Positions 1 through 11,744 of a DNA stretch of 64,000 nucleotides are shown here, piece by piece. Source of the stretch: Owenia fusiformis (taxonomy: Eukaryota > Annelida > Polychaeta > Sabellida > Oweniidae). Position 1 is the stretch's first letter. Every line of letters starts with the position of its first letter. The translations under genes were made by a program, and so were the position numbers. Location: positions 41,819,366 to 41,883,365 of the forward strand of contig CAIIXF020000001.1 in assembly GCA_903813345.2 (NCBI GenBank). The letters are read 5' to 3'. The notes beneath the pieces were generated by a model. That model had not been told where the DNA came from. It saw nothing but the letters and a program-made list of their open reading frames with translations, and ran no database searches.

Positions 1-34
1 TCAACACTTTGTGATATGAGATTTAATGACTTAC

Positions 35-3000
35 TCTACTTCGTAGATACTCTGCTAGGTTTCTCCTTGTAAAATTGGCAGCTGCTCGTGGAGACAGCTC
101 ATACCCTGAAAATATAAGGTAATAAAATTAAACAAAATGTTCTCCTCGCATATTTTCCCAAGTGCGTATATTGATCTATTATTTACCAATTCTAACAATA
201 AAATGTCCAATCTATAACATCCAAACATAAAGGTGCAAAATATATTTTCAACAGGCTGAAAGGTAGGTACTTTTTAAATTCTCAACTGACATCCTCCAAC
301 ATGTCCAAAGCAAGCATACAGAATCTCTTCAGAAAAACAGTATTCTGAATCTTAAAGTCCTGCGACTGGAGGATGCTTAGACAGATACAGCCAATCGGTT
401 GCTTTAATCGTTTAAACTTCATAGCATTGGTTCATTTAAAAATACTTCAATTTTCATTTACTACTCCATTTTGACTTACCATTTCTCATTTTGTAAAGTT
501 GTATATTTTTGGAAATGTATTCTGCAAACTGGACTGTGTCTCCTGACTCGCCACTACATGCCATGACAATTTTGTCACTCAGCTTGAACATCTTGTCGTG
601 GTCTGGAAATAGTATCAATGATTGAAAAATATGAGTCTCATAAAAATATTAAAATACCTCAACCTGAAATAACGTATTGCATCAAGCTGAAAACATTTGT
701 ACTCAATGAGTGTGCTATGAATTTGGTTTTGCATGGAGCAAATTTTAAGTATATAAAGATATACTATTGTGGTCTTATGATAACTTTTTAAATTTTTATT
801 GATTTTGGTAGGAGCACTCTGTTAAGTTTGAAAACCCACCCTTTATTATCTATTTATTTTCAGCACTGTAAAGTGGGGAACAAAAATAAACCTCAACCAT
901 CAAAAATTGTCACAATGAGCTAAATTTCAAGTTTCTTGTCTCAAACTCTCCCAAGCGGTAGAAAAACAATTCCCGTTCACTTTAAGTAGCACAATAAATG
1001 AATCCAAAGCTTCAAACCTGCAAATGATGGATAAATCCCTACCAAATCGAACAAATGTTTTGATGAATCGCCATGTTTGTGATCCAAGGAGGATTGACTC
1101 CCAGAATGCAACATCAGTTAACCTTATTTACTTGTGACAGGTTTCAAAATGGTGGAACAGCATTTTGAAAGCTGGCACGTGTCATGTTGCATTCTGGGAG
1201 CCAATCCTCTGTTGCGGCGTAATCGGACTACAAAATCCCTCAACATTTGAAGAGTCGGCATTAACATGTGAATATCCACTTCAACTTTTTAAGTTCTTAA
1301 TTGTCATTATGGACAGAGATTCCACTATATTTGGACTTACTAGGACGGAGAAAATAGAGCACTGAATATACCGATGTAAGAATTTATTACATATGCGACA
1401 GCATGTAATTTTTAAAGCTATAATAGTAATTCTTTAAGGTGCCATGGAAGTTAACGGGAAATGACAAAACAAAAAATGTCAAAACCATGCTGGATTTTGA
1501 AAATTGTTTGAACCAAGATAACAGAGTTCTGTTTGGACCCGGGGTTTGGACCTCCAGTCAGTTTAATAACTAGTTCCACATATCATTTACATGACTGGGA
1601 ACACAATGAAAATGGTCAGAATGACCATAAACATGATGAAATAACCTTTTCAGCCCCCTGAAAATGTGACTGAAAAATAGCTAAGAGTAGGTGCTCAGGA
1701 AAGGTCACTGAACAGAATCTCTTGACTTTTTCAGAAAATATGCCCAATATATTGCTCTAAATGATACAAATTTAAAAAAATTCATATCATTCTTAGAAAA
1801 AGAAAAAAATGAATGTAAAATCGATCGATTTTTTAAAATTTCAAAGATTGTACATGTATATTTTAGAGCAATATATTAGACACATTTTCTGAAAAAATCA
1901 AAAGATTTTGTTCATGGACCTTTCCTGAGCACCTACTTTTAGCTATTTTTCAGTCACATTTTCAGAGGGCTGAAAAGGTTATTTCATCATGTATATGGTC
2001 ATTCTGACCATTTTCATTGTGTTCCCGGTCATGTAAATGATATGTGGAACTAGTTAAACTGACTGGAGGTCCAAACAGAACTCTGTTATCTTGGTTCAAA
2101 ATATTTTCAAAATCCAGCATGGTTTTGACATTTTTTGTTTTGTCATTTCCTGTCAACTTCCACAGCACCTTAAGTTCCCCACTGTAATTTGTATCAACAT
2201 TGTATATATTATTGCATTATGATATTTTGATTTCCTACTTTTTAGGTTTTATTGACGGAATAAAACAGTGAAATGGAGTTGACACATGCGCACTTTGTCG
2301 GTACTGTTTCAAGTTTATAGGCAAGAGGAGGGAAAACCCCAGGATTCAATTGATGACATATGATTTCCTCCTTCATGCACCTCCTTTTGTCGAAAACTTA
2401 CCCTCCATCTTGGTTTTCAAATTGATCTAGTTTTAAAACAATCAACGATCGACTCACTAGAATCCAAACACAAATTCTCGGTATAAGTTCATATGGTGAA
2501 AATAACGAAAAAATGAAATGTTACCATGTGTCTACTTAGCAGTTTGTTCTATGTCATCCCTCCTGCAAGGTTACATTGTGGAACTCAGCCAAACACGACA
2601 CTGAAGGCAGTATTCTGAGGTTATAAAATCTAAATCGTAAAAATTTCCCATTTCTTCTTCTTCTGCAGCCCCTTGGAGACTTCCGGAATTGAACAAAGTA
2701 GCGAACGTTGCGATCTTTCAACTTTAGTTCGTTGTTTTTCACCACTTTATGTGTAGTGTTTTCATTTACAGTAAAATTTTAAATGTTAGGAACTACTTTG
2801 AATTTAAAAAATAAGCAATCAAATGACTATATTGCAACAGTATATAAAAAAATAGAAACATATGTACTTGTCCTAACTTTTGTATATTTCAGATAGTTAT
2901 GTATAATGTGCAGTAAAGCTGTGACCTTTTGTAATTTAGGGAGTTTCAGCCATGTTAATTTTTCCGAAAATAACATGGCGGAGAAGCATCAAAATATAAG

Positions 3001-5384
3001 AGGGCACAGCTATGATAGCTTAACTACAAAACAAACCAAAATATACAAAAGTTAGGACATGTATAAATGTTTCTATTTTTACATATACTGCTTCAATATG
3101 GTCCTTTGATTGCTTATTTTTTAAATTCAAAGTAGTTACTAACATTTAAAATTTTACCGTAGGAGGCGGTCTTATTTGAATGCATCATTTCAGGTCTTTA
3201 TGAATCAATAGATCAATAAGCAGACTAAAAATACAATTTAGCAGTTTCTTTCATTGCGTACTGGGCATGTTAGGCACGAAATACAATTTAGCAGTTTCGT
3301 TCGTTACGAAATTGGGCCTTCTATAATCAGTAGCAAATGCTCGGAAAACATTTTCCAAAATATTTACTTCCGTTTTCCTTGAAGAAATGGTTGGGTGACA
3401 CATCATTGACACGTCATTAAGTCACATGATCGATACAGTAACTAGTCACGTGATCAGACACATGTCACGTGTCAGTCACGTGAGCTTGCAAAATGGACGA
3501 TCTAAATTTCCAAAAATTCTGCTAAGATCAGCATCGACATGTTGTTGCCTTCATTGTCGTGTTTGGCTGCGTTCCACAATGTAACCTAGCAGGAGGGATG
3601 ACATAGAACAAACTGCTAAGTAGACACACGGTAACATTTCATTATTTCGTTATTTTCACCATATGAACTTATACCGAGAATTTGTGTTTGGATTCTAAAC
3701 CAATCAGCGACTATGTTATCTCAATACAGATTTACATTATAACCGTATGTCATCTTTGAACCCTGGGATTTCTCCCCCTCTTTTTATAGGCAGTGACGAA
3801 CTCCCGTGCAGTGATATATCACTGCGGCGGGCAGGTATCTCACCGTAAGCATGGTAACTTCGTAATAAACAACTGACGTGATTGGTTCTAGTCCCATGCT
3901 CAGATCGCGTGATTGTAAAATTTAGACAATTTCATTGGTTGAATTGCGCGTATTAACTAATAAACAACATGTGCGGTAAACTATTATCAACACAACTTTT
4001 ACTCAGAATTCCTTCCGCGGTGATTTCTTCTCATATTTCAATAATTTTGAAATATTTTGACAAAATGATGATTGGGGTTACTCACGTCGAGAGCTACCAT
4101 GTTAGATTTTGAAAGTATAGCTCTCCATCGTGAGGATCTCCAGCTGAAGAATTGTGACATCTAAATTTGCTCAGCGCCAGTCAGCGGCTTACTGTTTGTC
4201 TCAAACTGTAGCCTACATATGGGCTCATATGTGTCTACTTTCCCCGTGCATGTAGGATCGCGGATGTGCTTCTATGGCAATCAGGAGTTCTAATCGTTTT
4301 TTGTTCGATACCCATTTCCAATATGGCGGTTAAACGGAAATATTATCGACGCATGCGCAACTTGGGAAACGTCAAGCCGCCATATTGAATATACCTGGCC
4401 AAAACTTTTGACACGACCAATAAAATGAAGTCCTGATCGATACATGGGGCAGTGAGACGTTCTATAGTTGAGCTGAATGAAAGATGGCGATGTAGGATAC
4501 ATTTTCAGGTATATATTGTGCTACATGAGTCAGCTGAATTCCCTGGAATTTTCTTTGAAGTCAGGATTCTTAAGCTGTTGATTCTAGCGATAGAGAGCTA
4601 TACTTTCAAAATCTAAGTAGCTCTCGACGGGAGTAAGATTGGGGAACATTCATGAATACATATTTCATAAGTTGTGTGAAAATTGACTACATATATGATG
4701 AAAAGGGGAACTATTTTCCCCAAATTTTGGGGATTTTCTTCATCTGCCCGCCGCAGTGTCTATACCGAAACACTGCATTGGAGTTCGAGGCAGTGACTTT
4801 ATACCCCCATAAATGTGGGGCTGAAATCAACATCACATTTATGGGGGTACTTTTAAGGTACAGCTGGAAAGTACCATTTTGGTAAAAAATTGATATACCT
4901 GCACATGTTATTTTCTGGTACAAAATAAAGTATGAAGGCATGTATCAATTTCCTTGCTTTTTTCAGGAAAGTATCATTACATTGTCTTCTTTTAGAATAT
5001 CTGGTAGGCGTTCAAAGGGAACTCCAGGGAATTCTGATATTTCACACTTCCTGTTTTTCCAAATTTTCTTTCAAAGTTTCCAGACAACACAGGAGCTACC
5101 ATTGACCTGTTTCCAGGTTTACTAAAAGTAGACAGTGTAATGATACTTTCCTGAAAAAAGCAAGGAAATACACACATGCCTTCATACTTAATTATGTACC
5201 AGAAAATAACATGTGCAGGTATAGCAATTTTTTACCAAAATGTTACTTTCCAGCTGAACCTTAACAAGTGTTTTCATGAACAGTTGGACTTACCTTGCTT
5301 CATTGACACAATACTCCTTGCGGAAATCGTATCCGATGCAACAATCACGAAGTCTTTGCCTTTAATTCCTATTAAACACTCCAT
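35..5384 (-). CDS. PSMB2: Proteasome subunit beta type-2 (beta-4), first three coding exons, 3' part off the left edge
   Basis: Three minus-strand exons join in frame: 5294-5384 (91 nt), 480-602 (123 nt), 35-105 (71 nt), giving 95 residues of a family that is normally about 200. The protein starts [12 protein letters not shown], continues [12 protein letters not shown] and [20 protein letters not shown], and reaches [14 protein letters not shown]. These are hallmark PSMB2 segments, co-linear with vertebrate PSMB2. All borders have GT donors (GTAAGT in each) and AG acceptors; phases are 1, 1 and 0. PSMB2 is a structural, non-catalytic beta subunit of the 20S proteasome core, so the absence of a Thr1 propeptide is expected. 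The ATG at 5382-5384 is chosen because the family starts exactly there. The remaining exons lie to the left of the window. Intron 1 (603-5293) is unusually rich in transposon insertions. Confidence 0.95.
871..2184. mobile_element. Possible TA-flanked Tc1/mariner-like MITE interrupted by a TTAA foldback
   Basis: TA at 869-870 is followed by AAGTGGGGAAC. The inverse GTTCCCCACTG ends at 2184 and is followed by TA. The right end abuts the TTAA copy of the inserted foldback at 1438-2169. Inside, 1089-1112 and 1183-1209 form another inverted repeat (AGGATTGACTCCCAGAATGC). The ends resemble those of the better preserved element at 6182-6418. No coding potential is seen. The pairing of these two ends is inference. 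Confidence 0.4.
1438..2169. mobile_element. TTAA-flanked foldback MITE (piggyBac/Kolobok-type target)
   Basis: TTAA at 1434-1437 and 2170-2173 flank an element whose two halves are inverted copies of about 300 bp each (1438-1760 against 1850-2169). The ends are GGTGCCATGGAAGTT and the inverse AACTTCCACAGCACC. TTAA duplication is typical of piggyBac and Kolobok superfamilies. No transposase is present, so it is non-autonomous. It lies in PSMB2 intron 1. Confidence 0.75.
2320..3790. repeat. Nested foldback: outer arms plus an inner inverted repeat
   Basis: Outer arms, roughly 2320-2605 and 3558-3790, are inverted copies; for example CTACTTAGCAGTTTGTTCTA near 2530 has its reverse complement near 3605. 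Inside, 2760-2900 and 3040-3165 form a second inverted repeat around CTTTGAATTTAAAAAATAAG. The inner core carries an ATCAAAATATAAGAGGGCAC stretch also found in the repeats at 8029-8240 and 9806-9945. No protein is encoded. Exact ends and target duplication were not resolved. Confidence 0.6.
4078..4636. mobile_element. Foldback MITE, hAT-like, 8 bp target duplication GATTGGGG
   Basis: GATTGGGG occurs at 4070-4077 and again at 4637-4644. Between them the element starts TTACTCACGTCGAGAGCT and ends with the inverse AGCTCTCGACGGGAGTAA. The arms pair over most of their length. An 8 bp duplication fits the hAT superfamily. A second member is at 12925-13520, also with an intact 8 bp duplication. Confidence 0.8.
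4802..4849. repeat. 48 bp miniature palindrome with TACCCCCATAAATGTG ends
   Basis: The sequence starts TACCCCCATAAATGTGGG and ends CACATTTATGGGGGTA. These are the same terminal repeats as the 830 bp element at 8967-9796, so this looks like an extreme internal deletion of that family. Flanks (ACTTTA and CTTTTA) are only partly alike. It sits directly left of the next foldback. Confidence 0.55.
4857..5260. mobile_element. TTAA-flanked foldback MITE, GGTACAGCTGGAAAGTA ends
   Basis: TTAA at 4853-4856 and 5261-5264 flank ends GGTACAGCTGGAAAGTA and TACTTTCCAGCTGAACC. The arms 4857-4995 and 5130-5260 are inverted copies. The right edge is only about 30 bp from the PSMB2 exon 1 donor at 5288-5293, so the insertion lies at the start of intron 1 in transcription order. 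A related single end is at about 5966. Confidence 0.75.
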
Positions 5385-6126
5385 TTTTGAATAATTTAGC
5401 AAAACCTGTGAAAAAGTGACAAAGCTGAAAAATTTGTCTGTTCGTCTTCATGTAAAAAGAGGTACGGACTGAATTTATTTTTCTCAAAACTTGAATAGAT
5501 CTTAGTCATTATAATATCTATTGAATTAAAAAGTATCATAAACCCAGATGACTTATACAAAACAAATTATTAAGGTAAAATCTTTAAATTACTAAACCAG
5601 TGAATAAATTCTTCTGTAGGATTCGCCAATTTTGGTCACGTGGACAAATTTGAACCCAAGACACACAGACATTTTGACGGAAGGAAAAGGGAAAAGTACA
5701 AAATGTAAGTTTTCATCATTTGTGAGATAGTTATATATGATAACTCCCATCGTTTGCGCTGTATGAACTGAAGGGTATATGGATATCGTAGTAAAACACG
5801 AACCGGCACTTTTCTGATTGAAATGAATAGAATAATATGATTCAAATTTTCTGGATTTTTCTGAATTTTTGATGTTCTGACAGTGACAGATCTGGATTTG
5901 AGTTCACATTTTAGCAAAATATTTTACAACGGGTTCAGCTCTGATTTTTTAAAGACTTTGAGTGTTTTAAGGTTCAGCTGGAAAGCACGGACCTCTGCCA
6001 GATTACCTCCTCTTGGTATCTAGGCTCAAAAAATATACTCAAGGACATACTTGCGATAGATCTGGTACAAAGGCATAAGAAATCTAGATACTATTGTACA
6101 ATAATATATTGAAAAATATATTCATA
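5385..6126. other. 5' flank of PSMB2, no gene seen
   Basis: AT-rich DNA upstream of the PSMB2 start codon. The promoter and any non-coding first exon should be here, but I see no convincing TATA box or CpG cluster. A stray TTAAGGTTCAGCTGGAAAG transposon end is at about 5968. No ORF here looks genuine. Confidence 0.4.
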
Positions 6127-7145
6127 TTAGAATTGTTTTCATGGCCTGACTTTGTCGCTAACTTGCTAAATATAAGAGTTACAGTTGGGGACAAAAATAA
6201 ATGACAGGTCGATTTTCAATCACCATTTCCTAATTATGGTCGTCTGAAAGCCCATCATTTCCAATATTGTCTAGATACATATCCCTTAAAATTTGTATAT
6301 TTCACATTTTGTATAATCTCATCCACTGATGTATGGCCTTTTGAAAATTCTCTTATTTTTAACATGGGAAATTCTCACTTCAGCAAATCCACCTGTCATT
6401 TATTTATGTCCCGAACTGTAGCTGACGTTTGGGAGTCTGACTTACCTTCTAAAGGTTAGAACCCGAATCTTAATGAAACCATATCACCTTTGTTGCGTCG
6501 ATGATGATGCATAAACACAGCATTTGATAGAAATTAGTGTAAATGCTTTTCCGACTTTTTCATTTTTCATCAATGTTGACTTCCGGGAAGGCGTTGTAGT
6601 TATCACAAAATAACGCATTGACCCTTGAAAGAATATTAAGCAATGTTCTACATCTGCCAAGCGTGAAGTAGCAAATATTTAAAATTACCAATTTCAAGTG
6701 AAGTACGCAACGAACGAAACTGCGTGATCTACACTCCCACTATTGGTCTGAACGAAATGCTACGTAGAAATATGAGCCGTCTGCTGTATTAGTCGATTAA
6801 TAGAGTAAGACCTGTTGGTGATGCTTTATAATTTAGACCAAAACATTGAAGAACAAACGAACCTGTAAATCGTGAAAACAACGAACAAATATTCGGTTTT
6901 CACATATGTTCGGTAATTTTTCGTATTGAAACTTCCGGAACTTACAAGGAAATCATTCATTTTCACGGTCCATGATTTACCTCTTGGATGTTGTGGCAAA
7001 TGCTCCATGGTTGACGGAACAAAGGTAATATGGTTTCATTAAGATTCGGGTTCTAACCTTTAGAAGGTAAGTCAGACTCCCAAACGTCAGCTAACTCTTA
7101 TATTTAGCATGTTAGCGACGAACTCAGGCCATGAAAACAATTCTA
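6127..7145. mobile_element. Foldback element carrying an inserted TA-element in its left arm
   Basis: Left arm 6127-6181 plus 6421-6510 pairs with right arm 7020-7145, for example CTTACCTTCTAAAGGTTAGA near 6442 against its reverse complement near 7058. The left arm is split by the 237 bp insertion at 6182-6418, while the right arm is uninterrupted. The loop (6520-7010) has no recognizable coding sequence. Exact termini and target duplication are not resolved. Confidence 0.65.
6182..6418. mobile_element. 237 bp Tc1/mariner-like MITE with TA duplication, nested
   Basis: TA at 6180-6181 and 6419-6420 flank the ends CAGTTGGGGACAAAAATAAA and TTTATTTATGTCCCGAACTG. CAGT ends with TA targets are typical of Tc1/mariner elements. 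The uninterrupted opposite arm of the host hairpin at about 7092 reads through the site with a single TA, which confirms the insertion boundaries. Confidence 0.85.
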
Positions 7146-8028
7146 GAGTCCATGTGTTTAACTGCGTCAGTAAAAGCTAAAAATTAAGAAATCAAAATAT
7201 CATTTTGCAATGATATATGGAAAAATATATTCCTATTCAGTGCTTTCAGTAGGCTTGTCCAAAAGTGCTTCCCTGGGACGGATTGATTTTACAAAATCGC
7301 GTCCCCCCTCAAAAAAGTGCGTCCCCGTGAAAAAAGGTTCCCGGGAATTCAAAGTCACATTTTTGCACTGAACGAAAAAAATTGATGAAAAGTTTGCATC
7401 AGTTTTGTTAATTTTTGGCCCAGATCAGTGTACTACACACGTCTAGTAGGTCATTAAATGATGCAGATACCTTCATTAGAAAGATATAACTAATTTTCAA
7501 CCATTAAATACAATTTTTCTTCGCGTATTTCAAAGCAATTTGCTATTGACTTTGATCGCTCAGAAAGTTTCACTAGGAGCAATCTCCGTGAGATTCCATT
7601 TTTTGGTTCATTTATTTGCGCATGCGCAGCAAATCCAGCAATTTGATTAGTTAAAATTATTAAGACGCATGCGCGATTAATAATCTCGGCCAATCATAGG
7701 ACTCGTACCGATTACCGCTCGGAAATCAACTACTAGTGATTGTCCAATCACGTACCTCATACTATTTTGATCGGAAATCAACTTCCGGGAAAGAAACTCC
7801 GAAAGAAAATTCTATTTCTTTTAGAAATAGAATATCGTTCGTTTACTTAGCGGATTTTGACCAAATAAAAGACTGAAGGTAAGATCTTTATCAATACATT
7901 CATCCAGAGTTAATTGTTTTGATATGACCTGCACTGCGTCCAAGTGACCCCTCATTTTCATTGTTTGGGGTCCCTATAATAAAAACCGGGTCCTCTCCAT
8001 TATGGGATGGCGTTAATGAAAGCACAGC
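7146..8028. other. Intergenic repeats, no gene seen
   Basis: Contains a C/G-run segment (about 7260-7345, GCGTCCCC motifs) with a possible counterpart at 7935-7995, and a stretch with several ATGCGCA words around 7615-7675. No ORF with protein-like composition. Probably old transposon sequence; family not identified. Confidence 0.35.
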
Positions 8029-8240
8029 TATTGTACATGAATGACATTTGTATATCTTGGATTGCTTAGATACTTTGGCTTATAAAGTGTGTGGCCTCTT
8101 ATATTTGGATGCTTCTCTGCCATGTTATTTTAAATAAGATTAACATGGCTGAAATTTTTCAAATTACAAGACGGCACAGGCTCATTGCACAAAAAACTAA
8201 AAAATCTGAAATATACAAATGTCATTCATGTACATTATGA
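8029..8240. repeat. Palindromic dispersed repeat, copy 1
   Basis: A short inverted repeat centred near 8130. GTACATGAATGACATTTGTA at 8034 is matched inversely near 8215, and an ATGCTTCTCTGCCATGTTAT segment lies in its middle. A second copy of the family is at 8925-9950, split by another element. Confidence 0.6.
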
Positions 8241-8257
8241 ATATACTTTTCCATATA

Positions 8258-8832
8258 CAGGGTGGTCAAAAAAAATGGAAACCCTGCATTTTCCTAATAT
8301 CTTTGTCATTTTAAGATATTACTCCCTGATATTTCACACATTTGTACATCATTCAATTTCCTACCACCCTACCAAATTTCATGACCATCAGACTGATAGT
8401 CACAATTTTACAGCAGTTTGAATAACATGCTTCAATTTTGGCCATCATCGCGCTGTAGGCAAACATGCACAGTTGTCAATGGGCTGAATGCATTTCTCAG
8501 CAGGTATGGCCTGAATGATACAGATGATCTCACTTTTGAGGTTTGTGATTGTCCTGAGGTCATTCTCATACACTTTTTCCTTGCCATACCCCTACAGGTA
8601 GGGACATTTTGGACAGCGAGTGCAGGTGGCCCGACAGCACAATAGTGGCTACTAGGGCTGTTCTGTAAAGTGCTGTAACATTGTTAATATCAATCTGATG
8701 GTCATGAAATTAAGTAGGCCGGTAGGAAATTGAATGATGTACAGATGTGCAAAATATCAGGGAGTTATTTCTAAAAATGACAAATATATGAGGAAAATGG
8801 TGTAAGGGTTTCCATTTTTTTTGACCACCCTG
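8258..8832. mobile_element. Mariner-like MITE, CAGGGTGGTC ends, TA duplication
   Basis: TA at 8256-8257 and 8833-8834 flank CAGGGTGGTCAAAAAAAATG and its inverse ending TTTGACCACCCTG. The arms extend about 150 bp on each side. The core (about 8420-8640) contains an open stretch with motif [20 protein letters not shown]. The same core, in opposite orientation, occurs in the copy at 18327-18843. Confidence 0.8.
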
Positions 8833-8924
8833 TATTATTGCACAATGGTCTCCCAATTTCTTATTTTTGCCGTTCTACTGACGCAATGAAGCAGTGAAAT
8901 GGACTCTACACACGAATGGCTTCG

Positions 8925-9950
8925 CTTGTATATGTTGGATTGCTTGTAAATTGGCTCATAAAGTCTTACCCCCATAAATGTGGGTTATTTTGAGTTTTTT
9001 TTATATTTAGGACATTTGTTTCTCAAAATAACCCCACAAATTTAAGGCTGTCATTCTTTGCGTTTTTTTTCACATGATTTGAAGATTCAAGTTCTGACAA
9101 TATCGGCAGTTTCCTTCCCTTTTTTCTTCTCTTCTGTGAAGATTCTTTTTCCAATGTAATGAGCGATCGATCAGTCGCACGATGCTTTATAATTGGAACA
9201 ATTTGCTGTAATATTTGACTCTCGAAATCTCTTCAAATTTTGGCCATTTTCAAGCGTTGCATTTTGGGAGGAAGTATGTGATGGATGGGAAACTTAACAG
9301 TGCCAAACGAAATCACATGTAAAATTAATAACAAAATTATTGCTTATGCCTAAGTTTAGGAAAACAAAGGCCGTAGACGGTACAGTGGCCAAACTTGAGT
9401 TTGAAAGTCCTTTTAATACACCCTGGAGGGTGAAAATCATTTTTCAAAATTTCCCTCCATTTTTACTTTTGGATTTCATATTTACGAGAAGTTTGTTATT
9501 TAGATAAATAATAAATATCAACTGCGCACGAAATTTGAAAAACTTTTTAGAAATATCTGTTATCCGTATTAAATACAACACTTAGAGGGCTATATTTGGT
9601 AGCATGTTGAAGATTAATGTCTTGTCGATACGAAAAACATAAAAAGGTGAGTAAATTCTATTAGTACAAATTCTATGTGTATGATATTGTTTAGCAAATC
9701 CCCAAAGAATCAAAGCCTTAACTTTGTGGGGTTATTTTGAGAAACAAATGTCCTAAATATCAAAAAAACTCAAAAAACCCCACATTTATGGGGGTGATAA
9801 AGTCTGTAACCTCTTTTATTTTGATGCTTCTCTACCATGTTAATTCTGAAAAAAATAACATGGCAGACAGACCTCAAATTACTAGAGGGCACAGGTTTAT
9901 TGCACGAAACACTAAATAATCTGAATATACAAATGTCATTCTACTCATGT
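8925..9950. repeat. Palindromic dispersed repeat, copy 2, split by an 830 bp insertion
   Basis: The left piece (8925-8966, TTGGATTGCTTGTAAATTGG) and right piece (9797-9950, with ATGCTTCTCTACCATGTTA) together match the uninterrupted copy at 8029-8240. The insert between them is the element at 8967-9796. Confidence 0.6.
8967..9796. mobile_element. 830 bp foldback MITE with 9 bp target duplication ATAAAGTCT
   Basis: ATAAAGTCT is present at 8958-8966 and 9797-9805. Ends are TACCCCCATAAATGTGGG and its near-perfect inverse, with about 80 bp arms. A 9 bp duplication suggests a Mutator-like element, though 8 bp superfamilies cannot be excluded. It has no transposase ORF. The insertion sits inside the palindromic repeat at 8925-9950. 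Confidence 0.8.
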
Positions 9951-10445
9951 CTTGTCTACTCATTTTCAGAATAACCATTCAACGGATCAATTTCAAATTT
10001 TCAGGGCTGATTTTAAGTATGAAAATCTAGATCTGATTAGTTTTTCGGCATTTTGAGTAAATGTTAAGGCACCCATTTAGAATTTTCCGTCCTAAAATCT
10101 TGTCTGTAAAGTCTTGTCTGCATTTTCAGGTTAACCGTTTGAGGGATCAATTTCAAATTTTCATGGATAATTCTTAGTATGAAAATCTTGGAACTGATTC
10201 GTTTTTCCGCATTCTGGGTAAATTTAAGGTGACCATTTTGGATTTTCCATTCTGAAATCCTCTCTGTAAGGTCTTGTCTACACGTTTCCTGGCAAACCAG
10301 TTGACAGATCGATTTCAAATTACCAGGAATGATTCTTTGTATGAAAATCTCAAACTACTTAGTTTTTAGGCAGTCCTGCTAAATTTTAAGGCGGCCACAT
10401 TAGATTTTTCTCTTAAAATTTTGTCTTTTCGACTGATTAGTGTTA
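9948..10445. repeat. Three-copy tandem repeat, about 160 bp unit
   Basis: Units start near 9950, 10110 and 10272 with CTTGTCTRC. Each contains a GATCRATTTCAAATT word, then AGTATGAAAATCT or TTGTATGAAAATCT, then TTAAGG. Copies are strongly diverged. Related units occur at 60300-60560. Confidence 0.6.
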
Positions 10446-10484
10446 GGCATTCAGGATGAAAAATTTGCTGTATATAGAATCACC

Positions 10485-10725
10485 CATTGGTGAGACGTGT
10501 TGTACATATTTGTGTTCTTGTATTATTTGGGAGAATTTTAATATTTTTCCCCCATTTTTGCACTTTGAATCTTAAATAACTACACCAATTGATAACATAA
10601 CAAGGATCTTTTGGGAAATATTATAGTTGAGCTTGTGAGGAATACATTGGTAGATCAATTATACATATTACTCGCAAGTTTGTCACAACCTATAGATCTG
10701 ATTCTGCCTTTAATACACATATTTC
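10485..10725 (+). repeat. Dispersed repeat, copy A (partner at 39750-39955)
   Basis: TTATTTGGGAGAATTTTAAT to GATCTGATTCTGCCTTTAA is repeated in the same orientation at 39750-39955 with many substitutions. No inverted ends were recognized; family unknown. Confidence 0.6.
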
Positions 10726-11744
10726 AGTTTTCATCATGATATAAACTACAACCCTACCATAACCAAACCAAAATTACTTTTAAAGTCTTGGTAGTTATAT
10801 ATACTAGATTGGGATGATGATAGCTTGGTTCACCATAGAAATGTACATGTTGATTCCTAACATCAAAAGATAAGTCAAGCTATATACAGAGTGTTATCTT
10901 TTAGTTTCACGCTCTGGAGTAGCTATCAATAAGGTGAACCTAATTCTTTTATTATCAAATCGCATTTCTTTGGACTTATCAACTCTTAAAACATCATATG
11001 TACTCGAAGGTTTTTGCTAATGGGCCAACTAGCCATGTGTTCCCATCCTTCTTTAAAGGACTTCATTTTTGCTTAAATTTAGCTAGTGATCAAACCATAA
11101 AATGCGTTTTCTGCTTTCTCCAATCACAATGCCAGGATTTCTCAAATGGGGTTCTATTTTTGCTAAATTTTCATGTATATTTGCACTTTGTGCGCTACCT
11201 AATTCTAAAAGATATGCGCCTCTTCGTCTTCGTGGTCAGAAAATTGTTATAATCCCAAGATATGACTGTCTGAAATTATTTGCAATAACCCACGTGGCCT
11301 TTTGTCTTACCAATGTTGCCAGATCATCTATTAAAGCAGGCCTGTAGCCATTCTTGTTCTATTTTTATGGAAACCAATGCATGACATTGCACCACATCTT
11401 GATTCACAAGGTTGCAGTTGCTTCAACTTGCTTTCTTCGTTGTTATAACACCTTGGAAGTCTATGATGACTGTACCACACACAATCCCTAGTCCGTTACA
11501 AATAACATCAACTGAAGGTAGAGGTTTGTGTAAGTTAACGGTCTACACAGTACATAGCCTATAATATATCTAGGTTTTGAGGGGATGGATACTGAGTAGC
11601 TTATGCTATTAAATCATTATTTCAGGATTAGAAAAACTAGTTCTATTTTTGTATTGACACATTTTTACACACCACCTTCTAAAACTTTTCATACAGTAAG
11701 TTATCCATAAGGTCATTAAAATGATACTTTTTTAACTGCATCAA
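10726..11744. other. Intergenic, no gene seen
   Basis: AT-rich sequence with short unconvincing ORFs (for example 10998-11252) that lack any recognizable motif and overlap each other in two frames. A non-coding first exon of the downstream EB1 gene could be anywhere here, but I cannot place one. Confidence 0.35.
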
